Source of the DNA: Rhodospirillales bacterium
GTDB lineage: Bacteria; Pseudomonadota; Alphaproteobacteria; Rhodospirillales; Defluviicoccaceae
DNA length: 43,287 bases
Assembly (NCBI GenBank): GCA_007695045.1
Contig: REEP01000039.1
Location: 1-43,287, forward strand
Reading direction: 5' to 3'
Shown here: positions 34,562 to 43,215 of the stretch, in pieces
Numbering within the stretch: position 1 is the first letter of the stretch
Layout of the letters: every line of letters starts with the position of its first letter
The notes under the pieces: model-generated
Seen by the model: the letters and a program-made list of their open reading frames with translations, nothing else
Told to the model about the DNA's origin: nothing
The model's database searches: none
Position numbers and translations under genes: made by a program

Positions 34562-35737
34562 ATGTCGATGAGGGACTACGTCTTCACCAGTGAGTCGGTG
34601 TCCGAAGGGCACCCCGATAAAGTCTGTGACCGAATTTCGGACGCGATCGTGGATGCGTTCCTTACCGAGGATCCCCAGTCCCGGGTGGCTGTGGAAACCC
34701 TGTGCACGACCAACTTCATCGTCCTCGCGGGCGAGGTGCGCGGCCCCGACAGCCTGACCCATGATCGCTTCAAGGACATTGCCCGCCATACCGTGCGGGA
34801 GATCGGCTACGAACAGCACGGCTTTCACTGGAAGGATGCGGAGGTGACCTCGCACATCCATTCCCAGTCGCCGGATATCGCGCAAGGGGTGGACGCGCTC
34901 GGCAACAAGGAAGAAGGAGCCGGCGACCAGGGCATCATGTTCGGCTATGCCTGCCGCGAAACCCCGGTTTTAATGCCCGCCCCCATCCTCTACGCTCATG
35001 CGATCCTGAAGTCCCTCGCCGAAGCCCGCCATTCCGGCGCCGAGCCGGACCTGGGGCCGGATTCCAAGAGTCAAGTGTCGCTGCGCTACGTGGACGGCAA
35101 GCCGGTCGGCGCCACCAGCGTGGTGGTCTCCACCCAGCACAGCAGCCGCATCTCGGTGGATGAGGTTCGTGAAATCGTACGCCCCCATGTGGTCAACGTT
35201 CTGCCGGAAGGGTGGATGTGCGACGAGGCGGACTTTTACGTCAACCCCACCGGGCGCTTCGTGATCGGCGGCCCGGACGGCGACGCCGGTCTCACCGGGC
35301 GCAAGATCATCGTCGACACCTACGGTGGCGCCGCCCCTCACGGCGGTGGCGCGTTTTCGGGCAAGGACCCCACCAAGGTCGACCGCTCCGGTGCCTACGC
35401 CGCCCGCTACCTCGCCAAGAACGTGGTGGCGGCGGGTCTGGCGGACCGTTGCACCATCCAGCTCTCCTACGCCATCGGCGTCGCCAATCCGCTGTCTGTC
35501 TACGTGGACACGCACGGCACGGGCCAGGTGGACGAGGATCGGCTGTCCGGCGTGCTGCGGCAATTGATGGACCTGAGGCCGGCCGGCATTCGGCGCCACC
35601 TCGGCCTCAATCGGCCCATCTACGCCCGCACCGCCGCCTACGGCCACTTCGGTCGCCAGCCGGAACCGGATGGCGGCTTTTCGTGGGAGATCACCGATCT
35701 GGTGGACGACCTGAGGCGCGCGTTCGGGGCATCGTGA
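34562..35737 (+). CDS. metK: S-adenosylmethionine synthetase
   Basis: This 391-residue enzyme makes SAM from methionine and ATP. Family motifs are [20 protein letters not shown] at the N-terminus, [12 protein letters not shown] (ATP site) and the P-loop-like [21 protein letters not shown] choose ATG 34562 because homologues begin close to the YxFTSES segment and GAGGA lies upstream. An in-frame ATG at 34511 would add 17 residues but has no RBS. The TGA overlaps the GTG start of trmB (GTGA), linking SAM synthesis with a SAM-dependent tRNA methyltransferase. The leader may be regulatory. Confidence 0.96.
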   Translation: MSMRDYVFTSESVSEGHPDKVCDRISDAIVDAFLTEDPQSRVAVETLCTTNFIVLAGEVRGPDSLTHDRFKDIARHTVREIGYEQHGFHWKDAEVTSHIHSQSPDIAQGVDALGNKEEGAGDQGIMFGYACRETPVLMPAPILYAHAILKSLAEARHSGAEPDLGPDSKSQVSLRYVDGKPVGATSVVVSTQHSSRISVDEVREIVRPHVVNVLPEGWMCDEADFYVNPTGRFVIGGPDGDAGLTGRKIIVDTYGGAAPHGGGAFSGKDPTKVDRSGAYAARYLAKNVVAAGLADRCTIQLSYAIGVANPLSVYVDTHGTGQVDEDRLSGVLRQLMDLRPAGIRRHLGLNRPIYARTAAYGHFGRQPEPDGGFSWEITDLVDDLRRAFGAS

Positions 35738-36543
35738 CGCCACCTGAAAGCCCTCGGTTCTACGGCCGCCGCCACGGCCGCCGGTTGCGTGCCGGCCGCC
35801 AGGCGCTGGTGCAAACCGTTTTGCCGCGCCTTCGCGTGAGCCTGCCGGCGGAGCCGGCAGCGGTGGACCCGGCGGCACTGTTCCCGGTATGGGTACATGA
35901 CATCTGGCTGGAGATCGGGTTCGGCGCCGGCGAACACTTGGCCGGGATGGCGGAACGTCACCCGGATATCGGCTTCATCGGCTGCGAGCCCTATATGAAC
36001 GGCGTGGCCGGCCTCCTTGCCCGGCTCGATCGAAACACGTGCCGAAATGTCCGCGTGTTCGACGACGATGCCCGACAGCTGCTGCCGTACCTGCCCGACC
36101 GCTGCCTCGGCCGGGTCTTTCTGCTGTTTCCCGATCCGTGGCCAAAGGTGCGCCACCACCGCCGCCGGTTCATCTCAGCGGCAACCCTGGATTTGCTGGC
36201 TCGGCTGATGCGCCCGAATGCCGAGTTGCGTTTCGCCACCGATGACGGTGCTTGCCTCACCTGGACGCTGGAGCATGTCATGCGCCATCCGGCTTTCGCC
36301 TGGACCCCGGCCGGCCGCGACGACTGGCGCACCCGAGCCGATGACGCGGTACCGACGCGCTATGAGGAAAAGGCATTGGCCAGGGGCGCCCGCTGCACGT
36401 ATCTTCGCATCATTCGCTGTGCTGACGCGGTGCAGGACCAACCGTCGCTCTCGCTCCCCTCAAGCAGCAGTCGGGACATACGCAGCCATGAACAACAACG
36501 GCTGGATCGAGAACCGGACGTTCGACGAACTGGCCATCGGTGA
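35734..36543 (+). CDS. trmB: tRNA (guanine-N7-)-methyltransferase, with unusual C-terminal tail
   Basis: This 269-residue SAM enzyme methylates G46 of tRNA. The frame opens with GTG at 35734, overlapping metK by four bases. Motif I is [20 protein letters not shown] (58-77), then [28 protein letters not shown] (tRNA and SAM site) and [19 protein letters not shown], where TrmB proteins normally end. About 40 further residues ([18 protein letters not shown]...) extend the protein across the first 56 bases of the next gene. The tail is Ser/Arg-rich and probably non-functional read-out. Confidence 0.92.
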   Translation: MTPPESPRFYGRRHGRRLRAGRQALVQTVLPRLRVSLPAEPAAVDPAALFPVWVHDIWLEIGFGAGEHLAGMAERHPDIGFIGCEPYMNGVAGLLARLDRNTCRNVRVFDDDARQLLPYLPDRCLGRVFLLFPDPWPKVRHHRRRFISAATLDLLARLMRPNAELRFATDDGACLTWTLEHVMRHPAFAWTPAGRDDWRTRADDAVPTRYEEKALARGARCTYLRIIRCADAVQDQPSLSLPSSSSRDIRSHEQQRLDREPDVRRTGHR

Positions 36544-37903
36544 CTCCGAACAGCTGACCCGGTCGTTCGAACGGGACGACGTGGCCACCTGGGCCGCGGT
36601 TACCGGCAACGTGGACCTGTTCAGGCTCTACGACGCGCTCCCCGCTGACGACGCGTCGCCGGAGCGGGGTGTTTACGGCATGTGGGGGGCATCGCTTTTC
36701 TCGGCGATCATCGGCACCCGCCTGCCGGGGCCCGGCGGCATCGTCGAATCCGCCCGCATCCGCTTTCTTCGCCCCATGCTTGTGGAAACCCGGGTCACTG
36801 CCTCGGTGGAGGTGATCGCCAAGGACGCCGACCGCGGCACGGTCGATCTCGGCTGCCGGTGCACCGATGAAGACGGCAAAGTGTTGATTGAGGCTGACGT
36901 TGTCGTGGTCGTGCCGACCGAGAAACTTCGCCAGCCGCTTCGTGCGCTTCCCAAGGTGACGCTGCGGCGGGAGAACCAGTTCGAGGGCTTGCTGGAGAGG
37001 TGCGAAAACGAGAAACCGCTGCTCATCGCTGTGGCGCATCCGTGCAGTGACGACGCCTTGCGCGGCGCGGTGCTGGCGGCGGAGCGTGGCCTGATCACTC
37101 CGATCCTGGTGGGGCCGGAGGCGAAGATCCGGGCGGTCGCAGAACGGATCGAGGTCGACTTGGCCGACTTTCGCATGGTCGCCGCCGATCACAGCCATCA
37201 TGCGGCGGAACGGGCGGTGGCCCTCGTGCGGAGCGGGGAGGCGGACGCACTGATGAAGGGCAGCCTGCACACCGACGAACTGTTGAGCGCGGTGCTGAAC
37301 CGTGAGAACGGGCTGCGGACCGAACGCCGGCTCAGCCATTGCTTCCTGGTCACCGTCCCGACCTATCCTCGCCCGATGATTGTCTCGGACGCCGCCATCA
37401 ACATCTCCCCGGATCTGGGCGTGAAGCGGGACATCTGCCAGAACGCGATCGACATGGCCCGCGCGATCGGCATCAGCAAACCAAGGGTGGCCATTCTGTC
37501 GGCGGTCGAGACCGTCAGCGCCTCCATCCCCTCGACCATTGAGGCGGCGGCTCTCTGCAAGATGGCCGATCGCGGCCAGATCGAGGGCGGGATCGTCGAT
37601 GGGCCTCTTGCGTTCGACAACGCGGTGGACGAGGCGGCGGCCAGGATCAAGGGTATCTCGTCACCGGTGGCGGGCCGGGCGGACATTCTGATCGTCCCGG
37701 ATCTGGAGGCCGGCAATATGCTGGCAAAGCAACTCACGTATATGGCCGATGCGGAGGCGGCCGGCGTGGTGGTCGGCGCCAGGGTGCCCATCGTGCTGAC
37801 GAGCCGCGCCGATTCGAGCACCGCACGACTTGCCTCATGCGCTGTTGCGGCGCTGATGGCGCGGGCCGAGCTCGACCCCGGCAAATCAAAATCGAAGGAG
37901 TAG
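36488..37903 (+). CDS. MaoC-like (enoyl-CoA hydratase-type) domain fused to phosphate acetyl/butyryltransferase
   Basis: In this 471-residue fusion the N-terminal hotdog MaoC-like domain occupies about 8-150 ([38 protein letters not shown]). A PTA_PTB domain follows (about 165-460) with ADALMKGSLHTDELLSAVL, SHCFLVTVPTYPRPMIVSDA and the C-terminal VPDLEAGNMLAKQLTYMADA. The transferase half interconverts acyl-CoA and acyl-phosphate and pairs with acetate kinase directly downstream (gap 9 bases). The hydratase half suggests use on longer or unsaturated acyl-CoA, for example in polyhydroxyalkanoate or fatty-acid overflow. Start ATG 36488 lies inside trmB; the longer upstream frame is not MaoC-like. 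Confidence 0.9.
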   Translation: MNNNGWIENRTFDELAIGDSEQLTRSFERDDVATWAAVTGNVDLFRLYDALPADDASPERGVYGMWGASLFSAIIGTRLPGPGGIVESARIRFLRPMLVETRVTASVEVIAKDADRGTVDLGCRCTDEDGKVLIEADVVVVVPTEKLRQPLRALPKVTLRRENQFEGLLERCENEKPLLIAVAHPCSDDALRGAVLAAERGLITPILVGPEAKIRAVAERIEVDLADFRMVAADHSHHAAERAVALVRSGEADALMKGSLHTDELLSAVLNRENGLRTERRLSHCFLVTVPTYPRPMIVSDAAINISPDLGVKRDICQNAIDMARAIGISKPRVAILSAVETVSASIPSTIEAAALCKMADRGQIEGGIVDGPLAFDNAVDEAAARIKGISSPVAGRADILIVPDLEAGNMLAKQLTYMADAEAAGVVVGARVPIVLTSRADSSTARLASCAVAALMARAELDPGKSKSKE

Positions 37904-37912
37904 CACCGACGC

Positions 37913-39106
37913 ATGACCGATGCGATCCTGGTGATCAATGCCGGCTCGTCCAGCCTCAAGTTCGCCGGGTATGCGGCGAACGGGGGCCGCGAACCCGTCC
38001 TGCTGGCCGCGGGCAAGGCGGAAGCCATCCGCACCGCGCCCAGGTTCGTCGTCAAGGACAAGGATGGCGCGACCGTCACCGAGGATCACTGGCGCGACGG
38101 CACCGAGCTCAGTCATTCGGATTGCCTGGCCCATCTTCTGGACTGGATGGCCACCAACGCCGCTGACGTGCGGATCCAGGCCGTCGGCCACCGCATCGCT
38201 CATGGCGGCGCTGATTTCCGTCAAGCCGTTCGCATCGAAGATGATGTCATGCGCCGCCTGGAAGCGTTGATCCCCCTGGCGCCGTTACATCAACCGCACA
38301 ACCTCGCCCCGGTGCAGGCGCTGGCGGACAGGCTGGGCGACGTGCCTCAGGTGGCCTGTTTCGATACTTCTTTTCATGCGGACAAGCCCGAAGTCGCGGC
38401 AATGTTTGCGCTGCCGCGGGAGATGACGGAACGGGGCGTCCGCCGCTACGGCTTCCACGGCCTGTCCTATGAATACATCAGCCGAGAACTCCCCCGGTAC
38501 GCCCCGGAAGCGTCCAAGGTGGTGGTGGCTCACCTCGGCAGCGGCGCCAGCATGTGCGCCATTCGCGATGGTCGGAGTGTCGATTCCACCATGGGGTTCA
38601 CCGCGGTGGACGGCCTGCCGATGGGCACCCGCACCGGCGCCCTCGATCCCGGGGTGGTGTTGTACTGCCTGCAGGAACTGGGCATGGACGCCGCCGCCAT
38701 TGAAGACCTGCTGTACCGTCGCTCCGGGTTGCTGGGCGTCTCCGGGATCAGCAACGACATGCGCCGTTTGCTGGACAGTGATGACCCTCATGCGGCCCAG
38801 GCGGTGGACTTGTTCGTCTATCACGTCGCCAGGAACGTGGGCGCACTGGCCGTCGCCATGGGTGGGCTGGACGCCCTGGTTTTCACCGCCGGCATTGGCG
38901 AGAACGCAGCTCCGGTCCGAGCGGCCGTGGCCGAATGGGTTGCCTGGCTGGGCCTCGCCTTCGATGCGGACGCCAATGCCGCCGGTGGTCCTCGCATTTC
39001 GACGGACGGGAGCCGGGTGTCGGCCTGGGTAATCCCCACGGACGAAGAGCGGATGATCGCGCGCCACACCGCCCGTGTCCTCGGCCTTGACGGCGGCGCC
39101 CGATGA
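37913..39106 (+). CDS. ackA: Acetate kinase
   Basis: This 397-residue ASKHA-fold kinase makes ATP and acetate (or propionate) from acyl-phosphate. Motifs are VINAGSSSLKF at the N-terminus, VGHRIAHGG, CFDTSFH, GVRRYGFHGLSYEYI and LGSGASMCAI (phosphate loop), then DALVFTAGIGENA. An RBS GAAGGAG precedes the ATG by about 12 bases. It follows the MaoC-phosphotransacetylase fusion within nine bases, forming a two-gene acyl-phosphate module. Confidence 0.95.
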   Translation: MTDAILVINAGSSSLKFAGYAANGGREPVLLAAGKAEAIRTAPRFVVKDKDGATVTEDHWRDGTELSHSDCLAHLLDWMATNAADVRIQAVGHRIAHGGADFRQAVRIEDDVMRRLEALIPLAPLHQPHNLAPVQALADRLGDVPQVACFDTSFHADKPEVAAMFALPREMTERGVRRYGFHGLSYEYISRELPRYAPEASKVVVAHLGSGASMCAIRDGRSVDSTMGFTAVDGLPMGTRTGALDPGVVLYCLQELGMDAAAIEDLLYRRSGLLGVSGISNDMRRLLDSDDPHAAQAVDLFVYHVARNVGALAVAMGGLDALVFTAGIGENAAPVRAAVAEWVAWLGLAFDADANAAGGPRISTDGSRVSAWVIPTDEERMIARHTARVLGLDGGAR

Positions 39107-39191
39107 CGGACCGCCCGCCGACGCACGGGTCGCCGTGTAGCGACGGGTACGCGCCGGCAAAGCCTGCCCCCGGCGGCTGCCTTGAGACGCC

Positions 39192-39491
39192 ATGAATAAT
39201 CGGATCAGCCTGCTCTCGACTCGGCCACGCTCGGCCGCACGAATGGTCACGGCGATGATGGCCGCTCTCGCCCTCGGTGGCTGTTCCGGTGTGCTCTCGG
39301 GCACGCCTCAGGAGGTCTGGGTGGAAGAGCCGGCGGTCAGCCTGCGCAGCCCTGAAACCGTGGCCGCCCGGCACTGTGCGCAGTACGGCCGCCAAGCCGT
39401 GCTGAAGCACCGGCTGGCCGGCGGCGATGGCGCCGATCCTTCCTATCCGCGCGGGCGGTTCGTCCCGATCTGGGTGTTCGAGTGCCGGTAG
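39192..39491 (+). CDS. Small putative lipoprotein
   Basis: This 99-residue protein has a lipobox ending at Cys31 (MMAALALGGC) after a basic N-terminus, so it should be lipidated and processed, with Lnt (encoded nearby) adding the third chain. The mature part contains ARHCAQYGRQAVL and ends FVPIWVFECR. The Cys-His-type pattern (AxxHCAxYG...FxC) is one I associate with conserved alphaproteobacterial proteins of unknown function. The RBS is weak. Confidence 0.7.
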   Translation: MNNRISLLSTRPRSAARMVTAMMAALALGGCSGVLSGTPQEVWVEEPAVSLRSPETVAARHCAQYGRQAVLKHRLAGGDGADPSYPRGRFVPIWVFECR

Positions 39492-39643
39492 GCAACAATG
39501 CGGCACGCCGCTCCGGCGGCCGCTGACCGTCCGCCACATCGGCCAGTGACAGGCAAGTCCTCACGCAACTCGACGACGGCGTTGACATCATCGTCGCGCC
39601 GTGACAACCTATGATGGAATTCGTGCGGTGGGAGACTGCAGCC

Positions 39644-40072
39644 ATGGATATCCTCTCGGTCGGCGCGACCGCGTTGCTGCCACAGCGGCCGCTACCGATG
39701 GCGGTCGCGTCCCTGGCGGTTTCCGCGCAGCCTCACCAGACCGGTGTCAGCGCACCGGCGGCGCAGGTGGCTCCGTCCGGCCGGGGCGAAACCTTGGAGG
39801 CGCGTAACCGGCGGCGCGATGATGCAACGGCGGTTCCCGCCCTCGGCGAGACCGCGCCACGGCCGGAACCGGGCGAGCGCTACCAGTTCCGCCTGTCGCA
39901 TGAGCCCGAGTTGGATCGGCAGCTTCTGCATATCGTCGATCAGGAAACCGATCAGACGGTGATGACGATCCCGCCGAAGCAACTGGCCCGCATGTTCGCC
40001 GAAGTCCGTGCCATGCTCAACGGCGCGGTCCCGGGGGCACCAAGCGACCGACGCGTCGATACGGCGGCCTGA
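39644..40072 (+). CDS. FlaG-like protein
   Basis: This 142-residue protein has a variable, Ala/Pro-rich N-terminal 80 residues. Its C-terminal segment, YQFRLSHEPELDRQLLHIVD then QETDQTVMTIPPKQLARMFA, follows the FlaG pattern (Phe-x-hydrophobic strand, VVDxETxxVIxxIPP, amphipathic helix). FlaG proteins are associated with polar flagella and filament-length control. No flagellar genes surround it, so it is an orphan or not flagellar at all. ATG 39644 or 39611 are possible starts. A perfect TTGACA lies at 39582-39587, but the nearest good -10 (TATGAT, 39610) is too far away. Confidence 0.55.
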   Translation: MDILSVGATALLPQRPLPMAVASLAVSAQPHQTGVSAPAAQVAPSGRGETLEARNRRRDDATAVPALGETAPRPEPGERYQFRLSHEPELDRQLLHIVDQETDQTVMTIPPKQLARMFAEVRAMLNGAVPGAPSDRRVDTAA

Positions 40073-40581
40073 CGGCATTGTGGCGCATCCCCGAACGTCA
40101 TGTGCGCCCGTCGGCTGCCGATGCGCGGTGGATGCCGCCTCAGCCCGCGTGACATCCGAGTGGCTTTGGTCAAGCCGCAGCGTCACGGGTGACGCCGACC
40201 GCCTGAGCGCCTTCGCCCCAGGGAGAGCAGTCGACTCGACACGCGGCTCCGCCGGCATTGGCCCTTTGCCTTCATCGCCTGATGTATTCACGAACCCATG
40301 CCCAGGCGCGTGCGGCTCGTTTGCGCAGCCCGACCGGCAGGCACAGGAACTCAAGCCGGGCATCTGCTGACAATACCCTGGCTGCGCACACCGTCGCCAC
40401 CACCGGCCGGCACGGATCACCACCCCGGCCGTCGACATGACGAGCACACCCCCAGCTTGCGTTGTTAGACGCCTTTAAGCGGCGCCTTTGGCGCCCCGCC
40501 ACGGTTTCAGTGCCTCCCTTGAGGGCCGGCGGCGTCGGGTGCCGCGCCGCGGACCCTCCCGAGAGTGCAGGGTAGGTTCGG
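40073..40581. other. 509-base stretch without a recognisable gene
   Basis: Open frames exist on both strands but all are Arg/Pro/Ser-rich with no family resemblance, as expected from GC-rich non-coding DNA. The only structure I note is a short palindrome GGCGCC-TTT-GGCGCC (40481-40495). The stretch may be a degraded gene or long 3' regions of the converging neighbours. Confidence 0.5.
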
Positions 40582-40770
40582 TCAGGCGGTCGCGACGTTT
40601 TCCGTCCCGGCCGCCAAGGCGGCGATTTCGTCCTTGATGAGAAGCTTTTGCTTCTTGAGCCTATGGATTTCCACTTCGTCCGGCCACGGACGGGCGTCTT
40701 CCTGTTCGATGGCGGCCTCGAGCGCACGATGCTTGGCTTTCAGCGTCTCGATCCTCTCATCCAGGCTCAT
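40582..40770 (-). CDS. DUF465 (YdcH-like) small coiled-coil protein
   Basis: This 62-residue, highly charged, all-helical protein (MSLDERIETLKAKHRALEAA, EIHRLKKQKLLIKDEIAAL) matches the DUF465/YdcH family, very common in Alphaproteobacteria and without known function. The RBS GGGAGGG precedes the ATG, and a good promoter lies just upstream. It is divergent from purE. Confidence 0.85.
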   Translation of the reverse strand: MSLDERIETLKAKHRALEAAIEQEDARPWPDEVEIHRLKKQKLLIKDEIAALAAGTENVATA

Positions 40771-40802
40771 GGCAGTACCCTCCCTAATCGACGTAGGAGT
40801 AA

Positions 40803-40832
40803 ATGATACCCCAGGTTACGGCCACGTGACAA
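40803..40832 (-). promoter_or_regulatory. Sigma-70 promoter of the DUF465 gene
   Basis: On the minus strand TTGTCA (40832-40827), an 18-base spacer and TATCAT (40808-40803). Both hexamers have five of six consensus matches, and the predicted leader is about 25 bases. Confidence 0.55.
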
Positions 40833-40927
40833 TCGAAAGAGGCCCGGCGTCGCCCGCCCGCAGCCCCACGCGCCGGCGGGCTTTGGCGCCCTGCGCGGCG
40901 TATCGTAGCCCCTGTTCGCGCCCGTTG

Positions 40928-40955
40928 TTGCACCCGCGAAGACGCGCCCTATAAT
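40928..40955 (+). promoter_or_regulatory. Promoter of purE
   Basis: A perfect TATAAT (40950-40955) lies 39 bases before the ATG, with TTGCAC (40928-40933) at 16-base spacing as a weak -35. An AGGAGG RBS follows. Confidence 0.5.
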
Positions 40956-40994
40956 CCCTGCGTCTTTGACGCACGCCAACAGGAGGACCGACGC

Positions 40995-41492
40995 ATGACC
41001 GAGACGACACCGCTGGTAGGCATCATCATGGGCAGCCAGTCGGACTGGACGACCATGCGTCGAGCCGGGGAAACCCTGGACCGTCTGGACATCCCGTGGG
41101 AAGCGCGGGTGACGTCCGCCCACCGCACGCCGGAGCGCCTGCACCGCTACGCCACGGAGGCCCGGGACCGTGGCCTCAAGGTGATTATCGCCGGTGCCGG
41201 CATGGCGGCGGCCCTGCCGGGTTCGGCGGCCGCGGTCACGCCGTTGCCGGTGCTGGGCGTGCCGATGGAAGGCAGCCTGATGGGCGGCCTGGATGCTCTC
41301 CTCGCAATGGCGCAGATGCCGCCGGGAATTCCGGTGGGCACCCTGGGTATCGGCCGTGCCGGCGCCACCAATGCGGCGTTGCTGGCGGCCGCCATCCTGG
41401 CGCTCGGCGATTCCGCCATTGCCGACCGGCTGGACGCATTCCGCGCGGCGCAAACCGCGGCCGTGCCGGAAATACCGGGCGAAGAGGCGTGA
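40995..41492 (+). CDS. purE: N5-carboxyaminoimidazole ribonucleotide mutase, PurE family (divergent motif)
   Basis: This 165-residue protein has PurE hallmarks: [13 protein letters not shown] (substrate phosphate loop), [13 protein letters not shown] with the catalytic His43, PVLGVP and [21 protein letters not shown]. Class I enzymes normally have AGAGGAAHLPG; here residues 66-76 read [11 protein letters not shown], losing the second conserved His (Ala73) and a Gly (Met70). PurE normally converts N5-CAIR to CAIR with PurK, whose gene usually follows; here the next gene is a convergent transporter. The protein may still be the housekeeping mutase or a diverged paralogue. Confidence 0.85.
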   Translation: MTETTPLVGIIMGSQSDWTTMRRAGETLDRLDIPWEARVTSAHRTPERLHRYATEARDRGLKVIIAGAGMAAALPGSAAAVTPLPVLGVPMEGSLMGGLDALLAMAQMPPGIPVGTLGIGRAGATNAALLAAAILALGDSAIADRLDAFRAAQTAAVPEIPGEEA

Positions 41493-41513
41493 CCCCACGC
41501 CTCACAGCCCGCA

Positions 41514-42941
41514 TCACAAGCCGATAACTCCGGTGGACAGGGCGTAGACAGCGGCGGCCGCCAGCATCAGGAGCACGCCGAACAGGGCGGCTTCATGCTT
41601 GGCGAACGGCGGCCGCCGCTGCTCCCGCCGGGCCACGACAAACAGGACGGTGCCGGCGGCGTAGATCAGCGCCGCTCCGAGCAGGTAGTTGAGACCCGCT
41701 GCCCAGATCAGGAAGGCCGCGAACACCGTTGCCACCGCGGCCTGGACCAGCTCCCGCCGCCGGGCGGCCGCGGTCTCCCCGCCCCCGCCCCCCTGCCATG
41801 CCAATTTCAGGGCGAAGCCGGCCACCAACAGATACGGCACCAGCAGCATGGCGCTGGTGAGCTTGAACGCCACCGTATACGCCTCCTCGGCGAACAACGT
41901 CAGGATCAGGAAACCCTGCACGCTGGCGCTGGACAGCCACAGTGCGGCTGCCGGCACCCGCCGCGGGCTCTCCCTTGCGAAGCAGGCCGGCATCGTGTCC
42001 GCCCGTGCGGCTGACCATAAAACCTCGGCGGCCAGCAGTGATCGGGCCAGAAACGCGCCGGTCACCGAAACGACGATGCCGAGGCCGACCAGCCAGGCGC
42101 CCCACCGGCCCACCACCGCCTCCAGAACGCCGGCCAGGGACGGCTGGCGCAGGGCCGCCAGGTCCGGGCGCAGCATCACGCCATAGGACAGCAGCGTCAC
42201 CAGGAAGAACAGGCTGGCCACGCCGGCGAGGCCCAGGAGGGTCGCCAAGCCCACGTCCTTCCGCCGCTTGGCATAGCGCGAGAACACGCTGGCCCCTTCG
42301 ATGCCGATGAAGGCATAGACGGTGATCAGCATGGCGCCTCGCACCTGCGCCGGGATGTCGACCCAGTGATAGAGCCCGCCGCCCCAGAAATTGCCGACAA
42401 ATACTTGGCGCTGGAAACCGAGTGCCAGGATGATCACCGCCAGCATGATGGGAATGACCTTGGCCATAGTGACGACGGCGTTGATCATGGCCGCCTCCTT
42501 GACGCCGCGAAGAATGACGGCATGGACGCCCCACAGCAGCACCGAGGACACGGCCACCGCCTGCACCGTGTTGCCGTCGCCGAAGCCCGGGACGATGCCG
42601 CCGAGGGTGGCCTTGACCAGCACGAAATACGTGACGTTGAGCAGGCAGATGCCGGCCCAGTAGCCGAGCGCCGATAGGAACCCGGGATACGGCCCGAACC
42701 CCGCCTTGGCATAGGCGAACACGCCGGCGTTGAGGTCCGGGCGCCGCTGCGCCAGGTGCTGGAACACCAGGGCGAGCGCCAGCATGCCGACGGCGGCGAT
42801 GCTCCAGGCGATCAGCAGGCCCAACGGCCCGGTCGCGTTGGCGAACGAGGCCGGCAGGGTGAACATGCCGGAGGCCAGCATCGAGCCCACGACCACGGCC
42901 GTCAGCAGCGGCAGGGACAGCGGCTTCTTCGGTTCCGGCAT
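41514..42941 (-). CDS. APC-superfamily basic amino-acid/polyamine antiporter (ArcD-type)
   Basis: This 475-residue permease has about 12 hydrophobic helices. The first contains LLTAVVVGSMLASGMFTLP, the APC substrate-binding GSGxF-type loop in the APA/ArcD form. VYAFIGIEGASVFSRYAKRRKDVG is the diagnostic TM6-loop of the basic amino acid/polyamine antiporter group, exemplified by arginine:ornithine exchangers. No arginine-deiminase genes are present, so the exact substrate is unknown. Start ATG 42941 is chosen; the 53-residue upstream extension lacks membrane-protein character. Confidence 0.87.
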   Translation of the reverse strand: MPEPKKPLSLPLLTAVVVGSMLASGMFTLPASFANATGPLGLLIAWSIAAVGMLALALVFQHLAQRRPDLNAGVFAYAKAGFGPYPGFLSALGYWAGICLLNVTYFVLVKATLGGIVPGFGDGNTVQAVAVSSVLLWGVHAVILRGVKEAAMINAVVTMAKVIPIMLAVIILALGFQRQVFVGNFWGGGLYHWVDIPAQVRGAMLITVYAFIGIEGASVFSRYAKRRKDVGLATLLGLAGVASLFFLVTLLSYGVMLRPDLAALRQPSLAGVLEAVVGRWGAWLVGLGIVVSVTGAFLARSLLAAEVLWSAARADTMPACFARESPRRVPAAALWLSSASVQGFLILTLFAEEAYTVAFKLTSAMLLVPYLLVAGFALKLAWQGGGGGETAAARRRELVQAAVATVFAAFLIWAAGLNYLLGAALIYAAGTVLFVVARREQRRPPFAKHEAALFGVLLMLAAAAVYALSTGVIGL

Positions 42942-43093
42942 CGGTGGCGGCACCCCGGTTTGCGGCTTTCTCGGATGCGGAGTTTGGATGCACAGGCGAA
43001 GGCACGGCGCAACCGCAAAATATCCACGGCGAATGCATGGCCGGGCAGCGCCCTCCGGCGAGGCACCCTGCGGCACGACGCCGGCACGCAGGC

Positions 43094-43122
43094 TCGACAA
43101 CGGCGATGGGGTTTGCTAGAGG
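43094..43122 (+). promoter_or_regulatory. Promoter of tRNA-Lys
   Basis: TCGACA (43094-43099) and GCTAGAGG (43115-43122), with 15 bases between TCGACA and GCTA, match the alphaproteobacterial housekeeping pattern and end 18 bases before the tRNA. Confidence 0.45.
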
Positions 43123-43139
43123 TCGGGTTCTCCCCGGTG

Positions 43140-43215
<76 letters not shown>

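Noticed and set aside
39582-39615. Promoter TTGACA...TATGAT before the FlaG-like gene
   Set aside because: Spacing of 22 bases is outside the working range for sigma-70 promoters.
40481-40495. GGCGCC-TTT-GGCGCC palindrome in the gene-poor region
   Set aside because: Stem of six with a three-base loop and no following T-run; too short to call a terminator or repeat family.
40272-40727. Minus-strand open frame of 151 residues covering the gene-poor region and DUF465
   Set aside because: It overlaps the well-supported DUF465 gene in another frame, and its sequence is Arg/Pro-rich without recognisable motif.
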